From JAMXLO01 sp963812505 (lineage in GTDB: Bacteria > Pseudomonadota > Alphaproteobacteria > Acetobacterales > Acetobacteraceae): a stretch of DNA of 64,000 bases. The DNA lies in assembly GCA_963812505.1 (NCBI GenBank), contig CAWEVM010000003.1, positions 448,717-512,716 of the forward strand, read 5' to 3'. Positions 1-9,277 of this stretch are shown piece by piece. Position 1 is the first letter of the stretch; every line of letters begins with the position of its first letter. The translations under genes and the position numbers were made by a program. Below the pieces are notes generated by a model. The model was not told the origin of the DNA. It saw only the letters and a list, made by a program, of their open reading frames with translations, and ran no database searches.

Positions 1-639
1 ACGCCGCTGGTGTACGAGGGCAAGTATTTCCGGCTGCGGGTACCGGAACTGCGGCCGAGACCCTTGCAGCAACCTGGCCCTCCGATCTGGCGCAGTGTCA
101 TCTCGCCAACGTCATTTAGGGAATGTGGTCGCCTGGGAATCCCGATTCTCACCGCGCGCCTGCCCATCGAACGCATCAAGGAGCGGTGGACACTTTATGA
201 GGCGGGAATCTCCGAGGGCGCCCATGATGAAATGACGCGTGAGAAGCTGCTCGCGCAGGCCGCGCTTTGGCGGAATGTCTATGTCGCTGAGTTTGATGCG
301 CAGGCGGAGGACGAGCTATCGGTGCTGTTGCTGCGTACCCGTGCGCACATGATGCACGTGCGTGGCGAGTATAATCCGACCGATTTCCACATTGACCCAG
401 TCATGCTGAATCCCTGGACCGATCCTGCCGTCGGCGATGATGAAGCGCTCGCGTTTGTCTTGGCCACCGGGTCGGTGTTTGGTTCTGCGGCAAGGGTCCG
501 CGAGCAGGTCGCGGCGTTGCGCGACGCCGGCGTGCGACATTTGCTGTGCCAGACCGGCTTCGGTGACATGAGTCACGCGCAGAACCTGCTCTCCATGCGC
601 CGCTTCGGCGAGCAGGTCATGCCGTCGTTCCGTGCGTAG
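1..639 (+). CDS. Luciferase-like flavin-dependent oxidoreductase, C-terminal part (cut by window edge)
   Basis: The reading frame is open from the first base, so only the last 212 residues are present and the true start lies outside the window. The segment starting YEGKYFRLR followed by PRPLQQPGPPIWRS matches the middle of the luciferase-like monooxygenase (bacterial luciferase/F420 oxidoreductase) fold, where the substrate and flavin pocket is built. The later AARVREQVAALRDAGVRHLLCQ stretch, split here around residues 160-180, is the usual C-terminal flavin-phosphate region, and the protein ends with MRRFGEQVMP as in this family. Such enzymes use reduced FMN or F420 to oxidise small organic substrates; the substrate cannot be told from sequence. 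It is convergent with the dehydrogenase gene that follows. Confidence 0.8.
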   Translation, partial: TPLVYEGKYFRLRVPELRPRPLQQPGPPIWRSVISPTSFRECGRLGIPILTARLPIERIKERWTLYEAGISEGAHDEMTREKLLAQAALWRNVYVAEFDAQAEDELSVLLLRTRAHMMHVRGEYNPTDFHIDPVMLNPWTDPAVGDDEALAFVLATGSVFGSAARVREQVAALRDAGVRHLLCQTGFGDMSHAQNLLSMRRFGEQVMPSFRA

Positions 640-671
640 GTGCGAGAAATACAACACAACCTGGTGCCATC

Positions 672-1886
672 TCAGTAGGCAGCCTCGAGCAGCCGGATCG
701 CGTCCTCGATCTGAGCGGCCGGCGAGCGCTGGCCCGCGTTGGCGTTGAAGTTCTTCACCGTATCTTCGGCGATGTTGCGCAGGTCCTCGCGCGGGATCTG
801 AAGTTGGCGCAACTGGGTCGGCGCGCCGACGCTCGTATAGAGCGCCTCAAGGGTCTCGGCCACCGCAAGTGCGGCCTGTCGCCCGTCCATCCTGTCGCGC
901 CAAATGCCGAGGGCCTCCGCGACCTGCCGTGCGGATCTGGCATCGACGGCTTCGGCCAGCCGAATTTTCGCGGCGTGGACCACCGAGGTCGATTCACCCT
1001 GACCGACATGCGGATACCGAACGTGAAGCGCTGTGGAGACAGCGTAGTTGCCGGAGAACGCGCCGCCCCGGTCCCGACGGGACCCGTCGTCCTCGGCGCG
1101 GTCCTGCAGAAAGGCCGCGATGCAGAGATCGGTGCGCAGTGATGGGTTGTCGAGTTCGTCGACCAGCCTCGGATAGGCGCGATGCGCCAACCGGAACGCA
1201 TGGTTGCGGTCGCCCTCCGCCAGTGGGTTCATGTCCGTCTGCGCCATCGCACCAACGAGGCTGGCGAACACCGTCGTCGCCGTGGAGCGGATCAGGTCCG
1301 GCGGTGCAGTCAGCAATGCGTCCTCATCGAGGAAGACGGAATGGGGACGGGTCTTGGGATCGAAATACTCCATCCGGTGGTCGAGCTCCGGGTTCTTCAG
1401 GCCCGTGCCTGCACGGTTCATGGCGCTGGTCGGCGTGGTTGGAATGTTGATGATCGGCAGCTTCGGCGCGAGGAGCCGTGGGCTATAGGCCGGTTTGCCC
1501 TCCGGATACTGGGTCATGATGTCGAACGGGTCGCCCGGTTCCGCCATGAAGATCGCCACCGCGCGCGTCGCGACGATGACGCTGCCGCCGCCCACAGCGA
1601 TCAGCGCATCAGCCGCGGCCTCGCTCGCAGCCTGCCTGGCGGCGCACGCCGAGGCGTAGGTGGAATCTTTCTCGATGCCATCACAGACGCCGGCGTAGCG
1701 GTTGCCGAGAACCGCTTCGATACGCCGGACGGTGTCGCTGCGGCGGTTGACCGATGGGGAGCAGACTACAAAGGCCCGCTTCGCGCCCGCGCGATCCACG
1801 GCCTGTTGCAGGTCTCGCTCGATGACCTGCCTGCCGCAGTAGAGGCGCCACGGATAGCCCGCCGCCCGGAATGCGTTTTCACTCAT
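672..1886 (-). CDS. Iron-containing alcohol dehydrogenase / maleylacetate-reductase-like protein
   Basis: This 404-residue protein has the group III (iron-type) alcohol dehydrogenase layout: an N-terminal nucleotide-binding half with the AVGGGSVIVATRA glycine-rich motif near residue 100 and a helical C-terminal half with the metal-binding histidines. The NIPTTPTSAMNRAGT segment is the usual substrate/NAD loop, and the histidines in STALHVRYPHVGQGE and SVVHAAK are candidate metal ligands. The family interconverts alcohols and aldehydes or reduces maleylacetate with NAD(P)H. I chose the ATG at 1886, preceded by a GGTGG stretch, over an upstream GTG at 1895. It stands alone, convergent with the luciferase-like gene. 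The substrate is unknown. Confidence 0.78.
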   Translation of the reverse strand: MSENAFRAAGYPWRLYCGRQVIERDLQQAVDRAGAKRAFVVCSPSVNRRSDTVRRIEAVLGNRYAGVCDGIEKDSTYASACAARQAASEAAADALIAVGGGSVIVATRAVAIFMAEPGDPFDIMTQYPEGKPAYSPRLLAPKLPIINIPTTPTSAMNRAGTGLKNPELDHRMEYFDPKTRPHSVFLDEDALLTAPPDLIRSTATTVFASLVGAMAQTDMNPLAEGDRNHAFRLAHRAYPRLVDELDNPSLRTDLCIAAFLQDRAEDDGSRRDRGGAFSGNYAVSTALHVRYPHVGQGESTSVVHAAKIRLAEAVDARSARQVAEALGIWRDRMDGRQAALAVAETLEALYTSVGAPTQLRQLQIPREDLRNIAEDTVKNFNANAGQRSPAAQIEDAIRLLEAAY

Positions 1887-2031
1887 CGTTTCCACCGGCC
1901 GTTATTGTGTCCGCAGTCTGGCGCTTTCGTCGCATTCACTGGGCGCCTGGCGCATGAGATCACCTAATCTAGCCATAACGGACCTGTCAGCCAATCAAGC
2001 TATGAAAGCAAGCCCTGCCATTGCGTGCCAA

Positions 2032-3931
2032 CTAAACGTTGGTGGCTGCGCACCAGGCTCGCGGCTCTTGAGCTTCGAGGGGACCTTCGAGCAATAACGC
2101 TTCGAATGCCTCCGCCGTGACCGGGCGACTATAGAGATACCCTTGGGCCTCGGAACAACCGTGCGCACGCAGAATCTCGGCCTGGGCGATCGTCTCCACG
2201 CCCTCAGCTATGGCGCGAATGCCGAGAGCCTCGGTCAGACCAACGACGGCACACACGATGGCATCTGCGTTGGGCTCCTGGCCGAGCAAGGCAATGAAGT
2301 TTCGGTCGATCTTGATCTTATCGAAGCGGAATTTCTGCAGGTATCCCAAGCTGGAATATCCCGTGCCGAAGTCGTCCATCGCCAGTTTTATGCCTATTTC
2401 GCGCAGCCGCAGCAAAGTGGCCATGGTTTCCGCGGTGTCCTGCAAGAACACGCTCTCGGTGATTTCCAGTTCAAGGCGCGATGGCGAAATTCCGACCTCG
2501 CGGATGACATCGATCACCGCTTGGCAAAAGCCGGCTTGGCGCAGCTGAACCGTCGAAACGTTCACTGCAATCCCAATGTGCTGCGGCCACATTGCGGCAC
2601 GCTGACAGGCATCGCGCAGCACCCACATTCCGAGCGGTACGATCAGCCCGGTGTCCTCGGCCACGCCGATGAAGCGGTCGGGAGGCACCAGGCCATGGCC
2701 TGGGCGGTTCCAGCGCAGCAGTGCTTCCGCCGCGAGCACCCGGCCGGTCCGAATGTCAACCTGAGGCTGATAGAACAAGAAGAATCTCTGTTCGGTCATC
2801 GAGGTACGGAGGTCACGTTCAATATCATGGCGATCAAGCAGCTTCACCTTCATGTCTGGTGCGTAGAAGCAGAGCCGGTTGCGTCCCTTCTCCTTCGCCT
2901 GATACAGCGCCAGGTCAGCTTGCTTCATCATCTGCTCGGGCGGGTTTAGGGCGCCGGCGTCCGACAAGGCAACGCCAATGCTGATGCCAACATGCCGAAG
3001 TTGCCCATCAAGATCGATCGGCTTGGCAATCGCGGCGAGCAGACGTTGCCCGAGGGCATCGGCATCCTCTGGCCGCAGAAGCATGGGTAGGATAACTGCG
3101 AACTCGTCGCCGCCAAGGCGCGCCAGAGTGTCGCTCGCACGCACGCATGCACGCAGTCTTTCCGCCACGGTTTGCAACGTCTTGTCGCCGGCCGGATGCC
3201 CAAGAACGTCATTTATGACCTTGAAATTATCTAGATCCATATAAAGGACGCCGATCTGGCTGGCGTTGCGGCGTGCAAGTGCCAACGCCTGCTCCAACCT
3301 GTCATGGAACAATCGACGATTTGGCAGACCTGTCAGCATATCGTGTGCAGAGACGAATGAGGCATGCTCGACGGCCGCGACCAGCATTCGCAAAGGTACG
3401 ACCCGCAGCAGCAGAAACATCACCAGGCCGAGACCGCAGGAAGCGCAGGCCACGACAGCGGTGACAGTCAATGCCGGACGCAACGAGCGCGCGATATCCA
3501 CCTCGCCGAGACGCGTCGGGCCGTCGGTCACTGCCAGGCGAGCGACGAGCTCCGGCCAGGCTGGCGCGACCGACGTGGAAGTGTCGATCAGGACCTGACC
3601 GGAGCCTGAAAACACGCGCCGCCGTTCAGCAACCGCCTGGGTACTGTTGGCGTCAGGTCGATTGGCGATTGCAAGACCGGCCAATGAGTTCCTCGATCGG
3701 ACTGTCCGCAAGGGCATTCCAAAAGACCGGGTTCTGGCGCGCTTCTTCAGCCACATCGCTGGCATAGAGCTGTGCGCGAATTTCGACCTCTCCGCGCAGG
3801 CGCGCATCGGCGGCGAGGAACCACGCGGCTGGCAAAACCGCAGCAGTCGCGGCCGCGGCCAGCGCCGCGAGCAGGGTGATCAAATGCACCATGCTCGCGT
3901 TCGGCGCAGCGGTAACCGCGGTTCGCTGCAT
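2032..3931 (-). pseudogene. Membrane-anchored GGDEF-EAL cyclic-di-GMP enzyme with an apparent frameshift
   Basis: The main frame (stop at 2032) carries a transmembrane helix (LTVTAVVACASCGLGLVMF), a GGDEF domain with RASD-TLARL-GGDEF (inhibitory I-site plus intact active site), and an EAL domain with EALLRW, DDFGTGYSSL and EGVET. These are the hallmarks of a bifunctional diguanylate cyclase/phosphodiesterase. The expected N-terminal half of the sensor, a first membrane helix after MVHLITLLAAL and then FWNALADSPIEELIG, lies in a different frame reaching a stop at 3653. The two halves join naturally near 3670-3690 if one extra base is removed. Translated in the main frame alone, the region upstream of the junction is arginine-rich and unlike a sensor. 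Either the gene is broken, or the base is a sequencing error. The start at 3931 (alternative 3892) is a guess. Confidence 0.72.
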
Positions 3932-4189
3932 GCGGTTGCATATATATGCGTGCACAACAAAAAGTAGATGACGCCACTGACTGAGTATCCAGATCACACT
4001 GTTCGAGGCTGGATGATCGGCGGCAGCCGACATGCGAGGCTTCCTGGTGGCCCAGGGCCACAAACATGAATGGCGCCAGATTACGGGGAGGTCGTTGGGA
4101 ATTTGCTAAAAATTGGCGGGTAATGTTGCGTCCGGTTTCTGTCGGCCGGGTGGTCCATTGTCCTGGCACAGCCATAAGGGTTGTCGCGA

Positions 4190-5128
4190 ATGTATTGGTT
4201 TGTCCGTTTGATGGCCGCCGCACTGCTTACCTGGGTGACGGCCGCGTCAGCCGAAACGGTCGGGTTCTCCCAGGTTGGCGCTGAAAGCGACTGGCGCACC
4301 GCGTTCACCGCCGACATGCAGGCGGAGGCCAAAACCCGCGGAATCAATCTGGATTTCGACGATGCACAGGGCAATGTCGAGCGGCAATTCGCCGCAGTGC
4401 GGCGTTTCATTGCGGAACGGGTCGATGCGATCATCATCGCGCCGGTGGTCGTCACCGGATGGACGCCGGTGCTGAAGGAGGCGCGCGCCGCGAACATCCC
4501 CGTATTCATCGCCGATCGGTCGGTCGATGCCGAGACGTCGATGTTCGTTACGCGCATCGGCAATGACACCAACCTGGAGGGCCGGCTGGCCGGATCGTGG
4601 TTGGCTCAGGCAAGTCGCGGACGTTGTTCCATTGTCGAGCTTCAGGGGACCATCGGCGCGGCTCCGACGATCGGGCGCAAGGCGGGCTTCGCAGCGGTCA
4701 TCGCGCAATTTCCGGGCATGCGGATCATCCGCTCGGAGAGTGGCGATTTCACCGAGGCAGGCGGCCGGCGGGTCATGGCGGAGTTCATCAATTCCACCAA
4801 TGGGCTGAAAGACGTCTGCGCGGTCTGGGCGCACAACGACGACATGATGCTGGGTGCGATCGAGGTGATGAAGTCTGCCGGTCTGCATCCTGGAAAGAAT
4901 GTGCTGACAATTTCAGCGGATGGCGTGCCAGGTATCTATCGCGCCATGCTGAATGGGGAGGCGAACGCGTCGGTCGAGGTGAAGGCCGACATCGGCAAAT
5001 ATATCTTCGATGTCGTGCAGGGCTATCTGGCGGGAAAGCACGACTACCCGAAATGGGTGCTGATCCCGACCGACCTGCATACGCCGGAGGACGCGGCGCA
5101 GATGCTTCAGCGCCATGGTGGGGCCTGA
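4190..5128 (+). CDS. YtfQ-like sugar ABC transporter substrate-binding protein
   Basis: This 312-residue protein begins with a Sec signal peptide (hydrophobic core LMAAALLTWVTAASA, cleavage before ETVGFSQ). It is followed by the type-I periplasmic binding fold of the ribose/galactofuranose class. The opening VGFSQVGAESDWRTA, the ERVDAIIIAPVV and IPVFIADR segments and the C-terminal HTPEDAAQ are typical of YtfQ, the galactofuranose/furanose-binding protein. I chose the ATG at 4190, 8-9 nt after an AAGGGT ribosome-binding site, over the upstream TTG. No ATP-binding or permease gene adjoins it, so it is an orphan here and must use a transporter encoded elsewhere or act in sensing. The sugar is not known. 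Confidence 0.85.
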   Translation: MYWFVRLMAAALLTWVTAASAETVGFSQVGAESDWRTAFTADMQAEAKTRGINLDFDDAQGNVERQFAAVRRFIAERVDAIIIAPVVVTGWTPVLKEARAANIPVFIADRSVDAETSMFVTRIGNDTNLEGRLAGSWLAQASRGRCSIVELQGTIGAAPTIGRKAGFAAVIAQFPGMRIIRSESGDFTEAGGRRVMAEFINSTNGLKDVCAVWAHNDDMMLGAIEVMKSAGLHPGKNVLTISADGVPGIYRAMLNGEANASVEVKADIGKYIFDVVQGYLAGKHDYPKWVLIPTDLHTPEDAAQMLQRHGGA

Positions 5129-5233
5129 TCGTCGCCAGGTATGCGGGAAGGTAAGCCGGCGCGGCCCGTCACTTTGCCGACCAACGCTGCTCGCTTCTAT
5201 CCTGGTCCAAGACCGACCAGGGACAGAACCGCG

Positions 5234-6427
5234 ATGACCGAACCGACCGGCCCGCTCAAGGGATTACGTATTCTTGACCTGACCACGGTGCTGTTCGGCC
5301 CGTTCGGTACACAGACCCTCGGCGACTGGGGCGCCGAGGTCATCAAGGTGGAGAGCCTGACCGGCGACACCTGGCGCACCTCCGGCCAGTTCCGCAACCG
5401 CGGCATGAGCGGGCAGTTCATGGCGGCGAACCGCAACAAGCGCAGTATCGCGCTCGATCTGAAGCATCCGGACGGCAAGGCGGTGCTGCGACGGCTGATT
5501 CCGACGGCGGACGCGTTGGTCAGCAACATTCGTCCCGCCGGCCTGGAGCGGCTCGGCTTCGGCTACGAGGCGTGCCGCGAACTCAATCAGCGGATCGTCT
5601 ATGCGAGCGCCGTGGGCTTCGGCCAGGATGGACCGTGGCGCGCGCGGCCGGCGTTCGACGAGATCATTCAGGCGGCCTCCGGTTTCGCGTCTGCCATGGG
5701 CACCGATGAGGAACCCGCGTTCGTCCCCAGCCTGATCGGCGACAAGATCTGCGGCATGGCGCTGACCTCCGCCGTGACGGCAGCATTGCTGCACCGCGAG
5801 CGCACCGGCGAGGGTCAGATGGTGGAGGTGCCGATGCTGGAGACGCTGGCGGCCTTCAACAGCGTCGAGATGTTCGGCGGCCAGGCGTTCGTGCCGTCGA
5901 TCGGGCCGTCGGGCTACAAGCGCATGAAGGCGCGGCGGCCGGTGCGGACCAAGGATGGCTGGCTGACCATGCTGCCCTATTCCGGCGCCAACTGGTGTGC
6001 GTTCTTCGAGGCCGTGGGACATCCGGAGTGCATCGAGGAATTCTCGGTGCGCGACCCGGTGGCGCGGGCGCGCAACATCGACCGTATCTACGATCGCATG
6101 CGCGACATCGCGCCGAGCCGGACCACGGCGGAATGGGAGGAACTGCTGCTGCGGATCGACGTGCCGCACACGGGGTTCGCGAAGCTGAGTGAGGTGATGG
6201 AGCAGCCGCATCTGAAGGCGGTGGAGTTGTTCCAGGAACTGGACCATCCGAGTGAAGGCAAGATCAGGCAGGCGCGTCCTCCGGCGCGGTTTTCTGCCAG
6301 TCCGGCCGGAGTGCATCGACTGGCGCCGCGGCTGGGCGAACACACGCGGGAGGTGCTGCGGGAAATTGGGTACGGGCAGGCTGAGATTGATGGGCTGGTG
6401 GAGAAGAAGGCGGTTGGGGCGGGGTGA
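5234..6427 (+). CDS. CaiB/BaiF family (type III) CoA-transferase
   Basis: This 397-residue protein opens with GPLKGLRILDLTTVLFGPFGTQTLGDWGAEVIKVES split over residues 5-40, the classic family III CoA-transferase start. The nucleophilic aspartate is present in RPAFDEIIQAASG, aligned to Asp169 of formyl-CoA transferase. The GEGQMVEVPMLE segment and a C-terminal LGEHTREVLREIGY are also typical. These enzymes move CoA between carboxylic acids through an aspartyl-CoA mixed anhydride. The ATG at 5234 fits the conserved N-terminus; upstream ATGs would add an unconserved tail. It follows the sugar-binding gene by about 105 bp on the same strand, without an obvious functional link. Donor and acceptor acids are unknown. 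Confidence 0.88.
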   Translation: MTEPTGPLKGLRILDLTTVLFGPFGTQTLGDWGAEVIKVESLTGDTWRTSGQFRNRGMSGQFMAANRNKRSIALDLKHPDGKAVLRRLIPTADALVSNIRPAGLERLGFGYEACRELNQRIVYASAVGFGQDGPWRARPAFDEIIQAASGFASAMGTDEEPAFVPSLIGDKICGMALTSAVTAALLHRERTGEGQMVEVPMLETLAAFNSVEMFGGQAFVPSIGPSGYKRMKARRPVRTKDGWLTMLPYSGANWCAFFEAVGHPECIEEFSVRDPVARARNIDRIYDRMRDIAPSRTTAEWEELLLRIDVPHTGFAKLSEVMEQPHLKAVELFQELDHPSEGKIRQARPPARFSASPAGVHRLAPRLGEHTREVLREIGYGQAEIDGLVEKKAVGAG

Positions 6428-6511
6428 CAGAGCGAGCTGGACAATGTATCAACAATGTCGACACATCCGCCGGTTGGGCTATCATTTGGGTTCGCCGACG
6501 AGGATCGTGTG

Positions 6512-6649
6512 ATGAAGGTTGTCGTAAAGCTTTCCGATCAGGTCAAGAATTTTGTCTGGCACGCACGCCGGGCCACCCGCAAGGGCAAGGTCACTGACTC
6601 AGAATTGCGGCAGGTCAGGGCGAAACTGCGCGCGCTGATCGTTGCCTGA
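6512..6649 (+). CDS. Possible small basic protein, 45 residues
   Basis: A short frame starts at an ATG 7 nt after a GAGG ribosome-binding site and ends at 6649. The product is basic, beginning MKVVVKLSDQ, with alternating charged residues (ARRATRKGKVTDSELRQVRAKLRALIV) split over residues 17-44. It could form a helix that binds nucleic acid or membrane. It follows the CoA-transferase gene and its last 35 bases overlap the 3' end of the convergent SBF transporter gene. I do not recognise a family. It may be a real small protein or chance. Confidence 0.35.
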   Translation: MKVVVKLSDQVKNFVWHARRATRKGKVTDSELRQVRAKLRALIVA

Positions 6650-7643
6650 GCCCGGCACTTTCGTGCAAAGGCTGCACGCGGGCATAGCGCCGGGCCAGGG
6701 TCGCGCAGGCCATCAGTTGCATTTGGTGGAAGATCATCAGCGGCAGCACCGTCAGGCCAAGCGAGGCGCCGGCGAACAGCGCGTTGGCCATCGGAATCCC
6801 GGTGACCAGGCTCTTCTTTGACCCGCAGAACACGATGGCAATCTCGTCTTCGCGCGACAGGCCGAAGCGGCGTGCCGCGAACGCCGTGCCCGCCAGCATT
6901 GTCACCAGCAGCGCCGCGTCAACCACTGCCAAGACCACAAGGCTCGATAGCGGTATGCGCGACCACATACCCGACAGCGTAGCCGCACTGAATGCACCAT
7001 AGACCATCAGAAGAACCGAACCGCGATCGACCATGCGCACCGCCCGCTCATGCCGCTGCATCCACGCCGCGATCCGGCTCTGCACCAACTGCCCGGCGAG
7101 AAACGGCACCAACAGGTGCAGCATGATCGAACCGAGTCCGTTCAGCGACACACCGCCATGCGCGTGCAGCAACAGGCCGATCAGCAGCGGCGTCAGCACC
7201 ATACCTAGTATGCTGGACAGTGAGGCGCTGCACAGCGCGGCGGCAACATTGCCGCCGGCGATCGAGGTGAAGATCACAGATGCCTGCACGGCTGACGGCA
7301 AGGTACAGAGAAAGATCAGCCCGATATACAGCGACGGCACAAGCAGCGTTCCATACAATGGACTGAGTGCCAAGCCGAGCATAGGAAAGATGACGAAGGT
7401 GGCAGCCAAAATGATCAAATGCAGCTGCCAGTGCAGCATTCCGGCCACCACCGTGGCGCGCGACAGGCGCGCGCCCTGGAGAAAGAACAACAGCGCGATA
7501 GCAATCTCGCTGCCATTTGCGACCCAGCCTGCGCTTTCACCCCGGCACGGAAGTACCAGCGACAGCAATACAACCCCCAGAATAGCGAGGGTGAAGCTGT
7601 CGGGCAGCAGGCGCGAAAGCTCTTTCAACCGGCGCAGCGACAA
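6615..7643 (-). CDS. SBF-like (bile acid:sodium symporter family) transporter
   Basis: This 342-residue hydrophobic protein has about ten predicted membrane segments and the features of the SBF-like/YfeH branch. These are RLLPDSFTLAILGVVLL at the start, TLPSAVQASVIFTSIAGGN in the middle, and FCGSKKSLVTGIPMANALF in the later half, a very conserved motif of this group. Members transport organic anions or are linked to ion homeostasis; the substrate is not known. No ATG fits the N-terminus: an in-frame stop lies just upstream, so a TTG at 7643 (or 7628) is the probable start. It begins 9 nt after the thiolase-like stop and is the last gene of the 9735-6615 operon. Confidence 0.82.
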   Translation of the reverse strand: MSLRRLKELSRLLPDSFTLAILGVVLLSLVLPCRGESAGWVANGSEIAIALLFFLQGARLSRATVVAGMLHWQLHLIILAATFVIFPMLGLALSPLYGTLLVPSLYIGLIFLCTLPSAVQASVIFTSIAGGNVAAALCSASLSSILGMVLTPLLIGLLLHAHGGVSLNGLGSIMLHLLVPFLAGQLVQSRIAAWMQRHERAVRMVDRGSVLLMVYGAFSAATLSGMWSRIPLSSLVVLAVVDAALLVTMLAGTAFAARRFGLSREDEIAIVFCGSKKSLVTGIPMANALFAGASLGLTVLPLMIFHQMQLMACATLARRYARVQPLHESAGLRQRSARAVSP

Positions 7644-7652
7644 TTGATGAAC

Positions 7653-8837
7653 TCAGTACGGTTCCCGCACGAAGATAAACGTCGTCCCCGTCACGATCGG
7701 CGCGCTGGCGCCGACAAATGACACGTTGGCATCCTTCACCTGTCGCGACCCCGCGCGGCCCGATGCCTGTAGCGCGCCTTCGATGATGTGCCACAGCCCG
7801 TGGATGCGTCCCGTGCCGAGGCTGCCACCAAATGTGTTCAGCGGCAGCTCGCCATCCAGCTCGATGCGCCCGTCTTGGATGAAATCGAGCGCCTCGCCTT
7901 CCTTGCAGAACCCGTAGGATTCCAGCCCATAGATCACCGACGCCGAGAACCCATCATAGATCTGCGCCACGTCGACGTCCTTGGGGGAAAATCCGGACCG
8001 TTCCCATGTCAGCTTCGCCGAGCTGCTGCCGCCCTCCATGTAGCTGGACAGGCTGCCGATCCGACCCGCCACCTCGAAGTGCAGCCGCTGTCCATAGCCG
8101 GCCAGATACGCAGGCGTCGGCTTCAGGTCTCGCGCACGGTCCGCCGTCGTCAGCACGATGGCGACCGCGCCTTGCACCGGGATGTCGCAGTCGAACAGGC
8201 AGAACGGATAGGCCACCATGCGTGACGCAAAGTAGTCCTCGCGCGTCAGCGGCGTGCCGTAGAAATACGCGTGCGGATTGTGCTGTGTGTGCTTGCGTTG
8301 CGTCACCGCGAGCGTCGCCATCTTCTCGCGGTTCTGGTTGTTGCGCTCCAGCCAGCGTGTATACGCAACCGCCATGCCCTGGCCCGGACCGCCGAAGCCG
8401 TAGGGCGCGGTGAACTGCGTGGCACCGGCCGCGTGCGCACCGGGAAGGTTCTGATAGGTGCCGCGCGGGTTGTGCATTGCCCGCCACACCACCGCGTATT
8501 TGCACACGCCGGCGAGCAGGGCATTCACGGCTTGCTGCACGGCGCCACCGATGTTCGTGGTTCCCACCTGGATGTGCCAGGTCAGGTTGGGCAGCTTCAG
8601 CATCGCCATCATGCAGTTGACGGACACGACGGAGATGCCGTCGACCTCCGCGTGTCCGGTCGCCGGCAGTTCGGGATAGGTCGCCAAGCCGTCGATGTCT
8701 GACATCTCAAGGCCCGAGTCCGCCACCGCCTCCTTCACCGCCGTCAGCGCATGGGCGGCGAGCGGAATCTCAGCCGAGCGCGTGACCTTGGAATAGCCCA
8801 CGCCGCTGACGGCGATCTTGCATCGGTTTTCCCACAT
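7653..8837 (-). CDS. SCP2/Ltp-type thiolase-fold protein lacking the catalytic cysteine
   Basis: This 394-residue protein has the thiolase fold of the sterol carrier protein-x/lipid-transfer branch: YDGFSASVIYGLESYGFC, GELPLNTFGGSLGTG and a C-terminal GGQ-like region. The segment where true thiolases carry the acyl-accepting cysteine reads VGTTNIGGAVQQA, with no cysteine. The usual C-terminal GGHPxGxTG histidine motif is also replaced. Ltp2-type aldolases from steroid degraders share such losses and need a DUF35 partner; the DUF35 gene lies 14 bp upstream here. A retro-aldol or acyl-binding role is therefore more likely than thiolysis (inference). The start at 8837 follows an AAGGGA ribosome-binding site. 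Confidence 0.82.
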   Translation of the reverse strand: MWENRCKIAVSGVGYSKVTRSAEIPLAAHALTAVKEAVADSGLEMSDIDGLATYPELPATGHAEVDGISVVSVNCMMAMLKLPNLTWHIQVGTTNIGGAVQQAVNALLAGVCKYAVVWRAMHNPRGTYQNLPGAHAAGATQFTAPYGFGGPGQGMAVAYTRWLERNNQNREKMATLAVTQRKHTQHNPHAYFYGTPLTREDYFASRMVAYPFCLFDCDIPVQGAVAIVLTTADRARDLKPTPAYLAGYGQRLHFEVAGRIGSLSSYMEGGSSSAKLTWERSGFSPKDVDVAQIYDGFSASVIYGLESYGFCKEGEALDFIQDGRIELDGELPLNTFGGSLGTGRIHGLWHIIEGALQASGRAGSRQVKDANVSFVGASAPIVTGTTFIFVREPY

Positions 8838-8851
8838 GCGTCTGGTTCCCT

Positions 8852-9277
8852 TCAGCGCGCGAGACGAAACTGCGGCAGCGTGATGTCGTCATTCAGCTTC
8901 TCGAAGATGACCTCTACGCGGCGCCCGACCTTCGCCTCGGTGTACTCCGCTTCCAGCAGATTGCCGGCGAGCAGCACGCCAGGCGCCTCGTCGAGCTCCA
9001 CGATGATGCTGGCGTAAGGCACGGCGGAGGAAAAACGCTTGTCGCCGGTGTGATACATGATGGTGTAGGCGTAGATCGCGCCCTCGCCACGCACCGGTTC
9101 GAACTTCAGGTCGGTGCCGATGCATTGGACGCAGGTCGCGTAGGGTGGGTGCTGGAAATGGCCGCAGCTCTGGCAGCGTTGCAGCGCCAGAACGCCCCGG
9201 TTAGCCGCAGCCCAGAACGGCTTCGTCCACTCGTTCGGAACGGGGATCGGCCGGGTCACCTTGCTCCAGTCGCTCAT
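8852..9277 (-). CDS. DUF35 Zn-ribbon/OB-fold protein, partner of the thiolase-like gene
   Basis: This 141-residue protein has an N-terminal rubredoxin-like zinc ribbon (CQSCGHFQHPPYATCVQC, two CxxC pairs near residues 35-52) followed by an OB-fold (GEGAIYAYTIMYH through VGRRVEVIFEK). This layout defines the DUF35 acyl-CoA-associated family. Partners include thiolase-like enzymes, for example ChsH2 with the aldolase Ltp2 in cholesterol side-chain breakdown. The start codon overlaps the stop of the deazaflavin-type reductase gene (ATGA), and the thiolase-like gene follows by 14 bp, so the three are translationally linked. It probably binds CoA and shapes the active site of its partner. Confidence 0.88.
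   Translation of the reverse strand: MSDWSKVTRPIPVPNEWTKPFWAAANRGVLALQRCQSCGHFQHPPYATCVQCIGTDLKFEPVRGEGAIYAYTIMYHTGDKRFSSAVPYASIIVELDEAPGVLLAGNLLEAEYTEAKVGRRVEVIFEKLNDDITLPQFRLAR

Noticed and set aside
5264..6343. Minus-strand frame of 359 codons opposite the CoA-transferase gene
   Set aside because: Antisense shadow with histidine/arginine-rich sequence and no domain; the plus strand carries clear CaiB/BaiF motifs.
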